A DNA stretch of 64,000 nucleotides from positions 124,001 to 188,000 of the forward strand of contig JANQFV010000037.1 of NCBI GenBank assembly GCA_028277645.1, written 5' to 3'. Of this stretch, positions 58,505 to 64,000 are shown one piece after another. The notes under the pieces were generated by a model that saw only the letters and a list, made by a program, of their open reading frames with translations, searched no databases and was not told the DNA's origin. Both the position numbers and the translations under genes were made by a program. Origin of the DNA: Phycisphaerae bacterium (lineage in GTDB: Bacteria; Planctomycetota; Phycisphaerae; UBA1845; Fen-1342). How positions within the stretch are numbered: the first letter of the stretch is position 1; the number at the start of each line of letters is the position of its first letter.

Positions 58505-59671
58505 ATGGCAAAGAAGAAAGCCGCACGAAAGGTCCGCGTTCGTTTTCGGCACAATCGGCAGGCACGCCGACGCGATGACGACTGGACGCGACGTTACAAC
58601 GCCGACGAGCCGGCGCTCGACGACACGGCACGGACCGAGTCCGTGCGTGCCAAAGGTGACCTATCCCGAAAACGCACGATTATCGTCGATGGTGACGATC
58701 TCCCTGCCGTCGACGAAGCAGCTTGGCAGAGCGGAATCGTCGTAAAAGTCCACGGACTAATCTGTTACGTCCACACGCCAGAGGGTGCGGCATGGGAGTG
58801 TACTATCCGCCGGGTCTTGCGCACGATGCTTATTGAGAGCAGATCTCCAGTAAGCGTCGGAGACAAGATCTGGTTCTCTGATCAGAGCGAAACGCATGAC
58901 GGCGCGAACATCGGCGTGATCGAGCGCGTCGCGCCGCGCACCTCGAATCTCTCGCGGCGCGATCGTCGAAAACGTGAGCACACAATCGTCGCCAACGCCG
59001 ATCAGCTCCTGGCCGTGGTCAGCATCGCCGAACCACGTCTTCGCCCACACTTGGTCGACCGCTACATCGTGTCCGCACTCAAGGGTAACTTGCGCCCCAT
59101 CCTGTGCTTCAACAAGATCGACCTGCTGCAGGACGAGCTGACCGCCGACCAGGAAGAGCTCCCCGGCCACGCGCTGGCGGTCCACGAGGTAATTGAGGAG
59201 TTCCGGCTGCTCGGCTACCCGTGCCTGTGCACGAGCGCGACGCGCGCCATCGGAATCGAAGAGCTCCGCGACACGTTGGCCGGACACAGGACAGTTCTGT
59301 CCGGACAGTCCGGCGTCGGAAAGAGCTCACTCCTCAACGCCGTCCAGCCGGACCTTCAGCTCCGGACACAGGACGTGAGCAGCGAGACACAGAAGGGCCG
59401 TCACACAACGACGCTGGCGGAGCTGTTGCCGCTTGACGTCGGCGGCTATGTGGTCGATACGCCGGGGATTCGCTCGTTCGATCTCTGGTCGGTGGAGCCC
59501 GGAGAACTCGAAGCACACTTCGTTGAGTTCCTCCCATTCATCCCGCAGTGTCGCTTCAAAGACTGCCTCCACCAGGGCAGCGAGGGCTGCGCAGTCGAGG
59601 CCGCGGTCGAGAATGGGCACATCAGCGAACGACGGTACTTCAGCTACCTGAAAATGCTATCGGACGTTTGA
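58505..59671 (+). CDS. rsgA: ribosome small-subunit-dependent GTPase A
   Basis: A 388-aa circularly permuted GTPase. A basic N-terminus (AKKKAARKVRVRFRHNRQAR) and OB-fold (~75-170) are followed by G4 CFNKIDLL, then G1 SGQSGVGKSSLLNAV, G2 KGRHTTT, G3 DTPGIRSFDLW and the C-terminal zinc finger CRFKDCLHQGSEGC. It checks late 30S assembly. ATG 58505 has GGAGG close upstream; ATG 58496 is nearly as good, and the first frame codon at 58424 is unlikely. The extra ~35 basic residues at the N-terminus relative to E. coli probably bind rRNA. It is divergent from prpD. Confidence 0.94.
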   Translation: MAKKKAARKVRVRFRHNRQARRRDDDWTRRYNADEPALDDTARTESVRAKGDLSRKRTIIVDGDDLPAVDEAAWQSGIVVKVHGLICYVHTPEGAAWECTIRRVLRTMLIESRSPVSVGDKIWFSDQSETHDGANIGVIERVAPRTSNLSRRDRRKREHTIVANADQLLAVVSIAEPRLRPHLVDRYIVSALKGNLRPILCFNKIDLLQDELTADQEELPGHALAVHEVIEEFRLLGYPCLCTSATRAIGIEELRDTLAGHRTVLSGQSGVGKSSLLNAVQPDLQLRTQDVSSETQKGRHTTTLAELLPLDVGGYVVDTPGIRSFDLWSVEPGELEAHFVEFLPFIPQCRFKDCLHQGSEGCAVEAAVENGHISERRYFSYLKMLSDV

Positions 59672-59881
59672 CACCAGCCTGCGCAGCTCCGCCCGATCAA
59701 GCGGGGCGGCATTGCGCACTGTGACGTTTTCTCGGCCTATCCAAGCCGCGTGTACGCGTCAGAAATGACAGTGCCGGCGTGTCGAGATCAGACTCCTGAA
59801 TCCCCTGCGGCCACTAAGGCAGTTCCTTCAAATCGACGATGAATACGGATATCAACGACTTCGCATCACTTCGGGACGATC

Positions 59882-60187
59882 GTGGCAGAAAGGTCACCCC
59901 AGAACCCGGCTCCGACCACCTGCGTGCGCGAGGCAAGAGCGCGGCGGTTTGTTGCGTTGACTGCCTTCGCAGCTGGGTGGGCACTGGTAATCCAGAATGG
60001 GTGGGCACTTCTGCAGCCCGGACTGAGCTTCGGCCAAAGCACAGCCACCGCCGCGCTGGGGATTGTGGGTGTCTTGGCGATCGTGTGTGCGTTCGCAATC
60101 GTCGAACGCCCACTGCGAAGACGGAACGCCCGCCACACTGCGCCGCCCGTCCCCCCTACCGCGACCCCAGGAAAGCACAGAGCCTAG
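59882..60187 (+). CDS. small two-pass membrane protein of unknown function
   Basis: A 101-aa frame from a GTG at 59882. A basic N-terminus (REARARRFV) leads into two hydrophobic stretches (VALTAFAAGWALVIQNGWAL and TAALGIVGVLAIVCAFAIV), separated by a short loop and followed by RPLRRRNAR. The helix-loop-helix and positive-inside pattern support a real gene. No homology is recognised, and the ribosome site is not clear. It lies between rsgA and the convergent squalene/phytoene synthase. The 210 bases before it (59672-59881) show only a GC hairpin at 59689-59709. Confidence 0.45.
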   Translation: MAERSPQNPAPTTCVREARARRFVALTAFAAGWALVIQNGWALLQPGLSFGQSTATAALGIVGVLAIVCAFAIVERPLRRRNARHTAPPVPPTATPGKHRA

Positions 60188-60253
60188 CACCCCCGTTCCA
60201 TCTTTCACCCCACCCGACCCGCCACACGCCCCGGAACGGGGGCTGCTGCGCGC

Positions 60254-61213
60254 TTAGACCGCGTTCGGCTCCGGAAGGGCCGCCTCGCCACTATGCAGCA
60301 GGTCGGAAAGCCATCGACGGAGTTCCTGATCATCGCCTGCCAACCGGCGAAACAGCTCGATCGTCGTGCTTATCGCGCTGCGTCCAATCTTGGCCTGTTG
60401 AGCATCGCGTTCGGCCCGTGCCAGTGTGAGCGCACCCCATGCAATCGGCAGTCCACAGAACGAGCGCAGCTCACGAGCGCCGGACGGTAGTGCCATGACA
60501 AAGTCCACCCCACGTTGCAGGCAAGCGCGCGCTTCCAGGAGTGCCGCGCGGTAGATCTCCGTCGAGGCCACGCCTCCGGCCTCCGCAATCGGAAGGTAGC
60601 GCCGCCCTTGGCGCGAATCCTTCAACGCGTCCTTGAGGATATTTACGAGCTGTAGCCCGATCCCCAGCTCGACCGCCAGACCGCGTAGTTTCAGCAAGGT
60701 CGGCATCTTCAGGAAATGCGCCATCATCGCGCAGAGCATCTCGCCGACCACACCCGCAACGTAGTAGCAGTACTCCCGCAGCTCATGCGCATCACGCACT
60801 GCCGGATAAGGCAATCCGCGCTCAGCACTGCGCGTCATTAACGCACACACACCGCCACTCATCGCCCGGGCGCACTCGCAGATCGCGTCGCGATACGCCG
60901 GTTCTTGCGCCTGCACCCGCGCGAGCACTTCCGGCAAATCGCGCATCAGCGCGCGTTCCTCGTCGTTTTCGCCAATCGGGTCGGCGAGATCTGCAGCCAG
61001 CGCCGTCCCATCGCGCAACGCAGCCTCGAGTGCGGCGAATTTCGCACGGCGCGTGTCGGTATCCAGCTCCGGGGCGTCCTCCAGCGTGTCGACGATGCGC
61101 ATCAACAGGTACGCGATGCCGACCGCGTCGGCGAGCGTACGCGGCAGCATCGGCACGAGAATCGCGTACGTGCGCGACACGCCTTGAAGATGTCCGGCAA
61201 TGAACGAGTCCAT
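60254..61213 (-). CDS. squalene/phytoene synthase family protein
   Basis: A 319-aa trans-isoprenyl diphosphate head-to-head synthase. The first aspartate-rich motif is VDTLED (AYLLMRIVDTLEDAPELD). The second lies in GLQLVNILKDALKDSRQGRR with RYLP. The conserved YCYYVAGVVGEM also fits. It would join two farnesyl or geranylgeranyl diphosphates to squalene or phytoene. It follows dxs by 24 bases and shares an operon with a polyprenyl diphosphate synthase, its likely substrate supplier. Sequence alone does not decide C30 from C40. Confidence 0.88.
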   Translation of the reverse strand: MDSFIAGHLQGVSRTYAILVPMLPRTLADAVGIAYLLMRIVDTLEDAPELDTDTRRAKFAALEAALRDGTALAADLADPIGENDEERALMRDLPEVLARVQAQEPAYRDAICECARAMSGGVCALMTRSAERGLPYPAVRDAHELREYCYYVAGVVGEMLCAMMAHFLKMPTLLKLRGLAVELGIGLQLVNILKDALKDSRQGRRYLPIAEAGGVASTEIYRAALLEARACLQRGVDFVMALPSGARELRSFCGLPIAWGALTLARAERDAQQAKIGRSAISTTIELFRRLAGDDQELRRWLSDLLHSGEAALPEPNAV

Positions 61214-61237
61214 CGTGTCCCCGCGCTCTACTCCCTG

Positions 61238-63172
61238 CTATGCGCTGCCGCCGCCGCCAATCCGCTGGCGGGCCACTTCAGTCACCGTGGTCCCTCGGCT
61301 GACCTGAGCCGCACGGCGTACTGTCGCCGCGATGCCCTTGTCGTCGATACCCGCCTCGGCCAGTTGCGCGCTGCGGGACCCCTGCTTGTAGAATTTCTCG
61401 GACGCCATGCCCAGTCGAATAATCGCGTCCGTCGGGAGACCGAGCCGATTCGCGGTCTCGAGCACCGCGCTGCCAAATCCCCCGGCAACCGAGTGCTCCT
61501 CGACCGTGATCACCGGGCGACCGCGCGTAATCGCCGTCGTTACCATGTCCTCGTCCAGCGGCTTGGCAAACCGCGCGTTGACCACCGTGACTTCGAGTCC
61601 CTCTTCGGCCAACCGCTCAGTCGCGGCTAGCGCCGGTTGCACCGCCGTGCCGTATGCCAGAATCGTTGCATCGGCGCCGGTTCGCAACACACGACTCTTG
61701 CCAATGTGGAACGGCGTCCCGTCGCCGAGCGACTCGGGCACCTCATCGCGCGGGTAGCGAATTGCCCACGGTCGATCCAGCTTCAGCCCAATACGCAGGG
61801 CCTGCTCCAGCTCGGCCTCATCAGCCGGCGCCATGAGCACGATGTTCTGGAACGGACGCAGGTATGCAATGTCGAGATAGCCGTGGTGTACGGCGCCGTC
61901 ACCACCAACCGGCCCCGCACGGTCGAGGCAGAACCCGACCGGCAACCCCTGGAGCACGACCTCCTGAAATACCTGGTCAAACGCCCGCTGCAGGAACGTC
62001 GAGTAGATACACGCCAGTGGCCGCAATCCGGCCTTCGCCATACCGGCCGCAATGTCGACCGTGCAGCTTTCGGCAATCCCGCAGTCGAGGCAGCGCTCGG
62101 GCAGCGCCTCACGAATCTTCGCCACACCCGTGCCGTCCGGCATGGCGGCCGTCAGCGCATAGACCCGCTCGTCCTCCTTGGCGATCCGCACCACGGCGTC
62201 GGCCAGCGCAGACGTCCAGCTCTTGCGCTTGCCCTTCACCGCGATTACCGAGTCGCCGTCCACCTGGAGCTTGCCCGGACTGTGATACGCGCAAGGATCA
62301 TCGGACGCCCAGTCGCAACCGCGGCCTTTCTCCGTATGCACGTGGAGCAACACCGGGTGGTGAACGTCCTTCAGAATCTCGAGCAGGTCGATCAGGTGCG
62401 CCGTGTCGTGCCCGTCGACGGGACCGACGTAAATAAAGCCCATCTTCTCGAAAATCTGGTGCGGAGAAACGGTTGCCTTAATGCCCTCTTTGAGATGATC
62501 GAGGGCACCCTGCACGCTCTTGCCCACCACGGGCACCTTCGGTAGCAGGTTCTCCACCTGGTGCTTCACTTCTTCGTACAGGCTGCTGACGCGGAATCGC
62601 GCGAGATATGTCGCCAGCGCGCCTTGTGTACGCGCAATCCCCATCGAGTTGTCGTTGAGAATAGCGAGGAACTGTCGCTTGAGCGTCCCCGCTTGATTCA
62701 AACCCTCGAATGCGACTCCGTTGACGATGCTCGCGTCCCCTACCAGCGCCACGACGTGGTTGTCACGCTTCATCGCGCTGTCGCCGCGTGCCAACCCAAC
62801 CGCGGTGGCGATCGCCGTCCCCGCATGTCCGACGTCAAACAGGTCGTAATCGCTTTCGCCGGCCGACGGAAATCCGCTCACGCCGCCGGCTTGCCGCAAC
62901 GAATCGAAGTCCGCGTTGCGCCCGGTAACCAGCTTGTGTACGTAGCACTGATGGCCGACGTCCCACAGCAGCCGATCCTTCGAGAAATCGAACACGCGGT
63001 GCAGCGCCAGCGTCAGTTCGACCACGCCGAGATTGCTGGCCAAGTGCCCGCCATTCTTGCACACGACGTCGATAATGCGGTGACGGATCTCACCGGCGAG
63101 CATCTGAAGCTCTTCCAGAGACAGGCTGCGCAAATCCGCCGGCGATTGAATCGCGTTGAGAATCTTCGTCAT
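61238..63172 (-). CDS. dxs: 1-deoxy-D-xylulose-5-phosphate synthase
   Basis: A 644-aa thiamine-diphosphate enzyme of the MEP pathway (pyruvate + glyceraldehyde-3-P). It has NGGHLASNLGVVELTLALHR, LLWDVGHQCYVHKLVTGR, GFPSAGESDYDLFDVGHAGT, the TPP site GDASIVNGVAFEGLNQAG with LNDNSMGI, and the transketolase half DRAGPVGGDGAVHHG. The TPP motif reads GDA where most DXS have GDG. C-terminal domain: VVNARFAKPLDEDMV. ATG 63172 is the start; the gene follows the polyprenyl synthase by 36 bases. It is the first committed step for the isoprenoids made by this operon. Confidence 0.96.
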   Translation of the reverse strand: MTKILNAIQSPADLRSLSLEELQMLAGEIRHRIIDVVCKNGGHLASNLGVVELTLALHRVFDFSKDRLLWDVGHQCYVHKLVTGRNADFDSLRQAGGVSGFPSAGESDYDLFDVGHAGTAIATAVGLARGDSAMKRDNHVVALVGDASIVNGVAFEGLNQAGTLKRQFLAILNDNSMGIARTQGALATYLARFRVSSLYEEVKHQVENLLPKVPVVGKSVQGALDHLKEGIKATVSPHQIFEKMGFIYVGPVDGHDTAHLIDLLEILKDVHHPVLLHVHTEKGRGCDWASDDPCAYHSPGKLQVDGDSVIAVKGKRKSWTSALADAVVRIAKEDERVYALTAAMPDGTGVAKIREALPERCLDCGIAESCTVDIAAGMAKAGLRPLACIYSTFLQRAFDQVFQEVVLQGLPVGFCLDRAGPVGGDGAVHHGYLDIAYLRPFQNIVLMAPADEAELEQALRIGLKLDRPWAIRYPRDEVPESLGDGTPFHIGKSRVLRTGADATILAYGTAVQPALAATERLAEEGLEVTVVNARFAKPLDEDMVTTAITRGRPVITVEEHSVAGGFGSAVLETANRLGLPTDAIIRLGMASEKFYKQGSRSAQLAEAGIDDKGIAATVRRAAQVSRGTTVTEVARQRIGGGGSA

Positions 63173-63208
63173 ATTCGGTGTTGCCTGATTTTCAGCCGGG
63201 ATTAGCGA

Positions 63209-64000
63209 TCAGCGATCGCGCTGAATCACGTAACGCACGAGATCACGCAGGCGATCAGCGCGACTGCCGAAGGCGTCCAAAACCTGTAGCGCCGCCTCAA
63301 CCTCGCGCCGGGCCTGCACGCCGCTTTCCTCGACGCCGAACGCCGCCGGGTAGGTCTGCTTACTTGCGGCGCCGTCCTTGCCCAGCCGCTTGCCGACCAG
63401 CGACTCCGAGCCATGGTCGTCGAGCAGGTCGTCGGCGATCTGAAACGCGAGTCCCAGATGCCGGCCGTACCGTGCGACTGCTGAGATTGTATCACCCGAA
63501 GCACCCGCCGAGAGCGCGCCCAGCCGACAGCACGCCTCCAGCAGGGCCGCCGTCTTGTGACGATGGATGTACTGCACCAGTTCCTGTTGCGGCGGCCGGC
63601 CCTCGCTCTCGATATCGGCCGCCTGACCCTCGATCATCCACTGCGTCGCGCTGCCCAGCGCATTGATCAGCTTTGGCGCGACCTGCGGATCGAACGACTC
63701 GGAAGCTAGCAGCGTGAACGCGTGCGTCACGAGGTAGTCGCCTGCAAGGATTGCCAGTGCTTCGCCGAAAGCCTTGTGGTTCGCCGGCTGGCCGCGACGC
63801 AGGTCGTCGTCATCCATCGCCGGCAGATCGTCATGTATCAGTGAGAATGTGTGCACGAGCTCGATCGCAATCGCCGCCGGCATCGCCGCGGCTGACGTTC
63901 CGCCACAGACCCGACAGGACTCCAGCACCAATATCGGACGCAGGCGCTTGCCACCCACGTTCAGTGAGTACAGTACGGCGTCGGGCAGTCGGCTGTGCGA
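63209..64000 (-). CDS. polyprenyl (farnesyl/geranylgeranyl) diphosphate synthase, 5' end outside window
   Basis: The frame is open through the right edge: residues SRLPDAVLYSLN precede the NVGGKRLRPILVLESC motif typical of this family, so the start lies beyond 64000. Visible are the first aspartate-rich motif LIHDDLPAMDDDDLRRG, GDYLVTHAFTLLA, and the second motif LAFQIADDLLDDHGSES. The five residues before the first Asp motif (VHTFSLIHDD) would set product length, probably C15 or C20. It supplies the head-to-head synthase downstream; dxs lies between them. Confidence 0.93.
   Translation of the reverse strand, partial: SHSRLPDAVLYSLNVGGKRLRPILVLESCRVCGGTSAAAMPAAIAIELVHTFSLIHDDLPAMDDDDLRRGQPANHKAFGEALAILAGDYLVTHAFTLLASESFDPQVAPKLINALGSATQWMIEGQAADIESEGRPPQQELVQYIHRHKTAALLEACCRLGALSAGASGDTISAVARYGRHLGLAFQIADDLLDDHGSESLVGKRLGKDGAASKQTYPAAFGVEESGVQARREVEAALQVLDAFGSRADRLRDLVRYVIQRDR

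Noticed and set aside
1-64000. Prophage, insertion sequence, integrase or CRISPR array.
   Set aside because: No transposase, integrase, phage structural gene or spaced direct repeat was seen; the only transfer-like signs are small palindromic repeats and the toxin-like pair.

Overview
The window is one GC-rich, gene-dense bacterial chromosome segment. It most likely comes from a member of the Planctomycetota, possibly a Phycisphaerae-like lineage; this is an inference from gene content, with no rRNA present to confirm it. Evidence: a Tat-exported DUF1501 protein paired with a DUF1800 protein, PEP-CTERM secreted proteins, a lysine-repeat histone-like protein beside smc, a flagellar operon with FliW, CsrA and P/L-ring genes (a two-membrane envelope), and abundant palindromic intergenic repeats. 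The only RNA gene seen is tRNA-Asp. No CRISPR array, prophage or insertion sequence was seen.

Layout. 1-5.4 kb: a truncated small protein, an ECF sigma factor with a partner membrane protein, the DUF1800/DUF1501 export pair and thioredoxin. 5.4-9.8 kb: a 2-oxoacid:ferredoxin oxidoreductase operon (fusion gene, porA, porB) in which the gamma subunit is fused to a GltD-like flavoprotein and a ferredoxin. 10-17.5 kb: an MCE/MlaD protein, a receiver-only response regulator, a toxin-antitoxin-like gene pair, a secreted protein, a flippase, tRNA-Asp and an FHA-GAF-PPM protein whose phosphatase motifs are degraded. 17.7-25.6 kb: the lysine-rich protein, smc, two near-identical PEP-CTERM proteins sharing a structured 5' leader, and ribF. 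25.6-31.5 kb: PurL with fused PurS-like domains, accA and two small conserved unknowns. 31.5-38.9 kb: a UvrA homologue that stops after its first ATPase half, a zinc-ribbon protein, two TPR proteins, a YedF-like protein and a membrane-anchored terpene-cyclase-fold protein.

39-53.2 kb is a flagellar operon: a 77-aa unknown, flgF, flgG, flgA, flgH, flgI, flgJ-like, flgN, flgK, flgL, fliW, csrA and two flagellins. A good sigma-54-type promoter precedes it. FliW and CsrA next to the flagellins implies the known FliW/CsrA control of flagellin translation. A palindromic repeat has been absorbed into the flgA reading frame.

53.3-64 kb: cardiolipin synthase; a methylcitrate-cycle set (prpD, citrate synthase, prpB) for propionyl-CoA; the RsgA ribosome-assembly GTPase; a small membrane protein; and an isoprenoid operon (polyprenyl diphosphate synthase running off the right edge, dxs, squalene/phytoene synthase) that takes pyruvate and glyceraldehyde-3-phosphate towards C30/C40 isoprenoids.

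The least ordinary items are the half-length UvrA, the flgA-embedded repeat, a pair of 73-bp repeats placed just after stop codons, the shared PEP-CTERM leader, the RelE/HigB-like toxin with an unfamiliar partner, and the FHA-linked pseudo-phosphatase.
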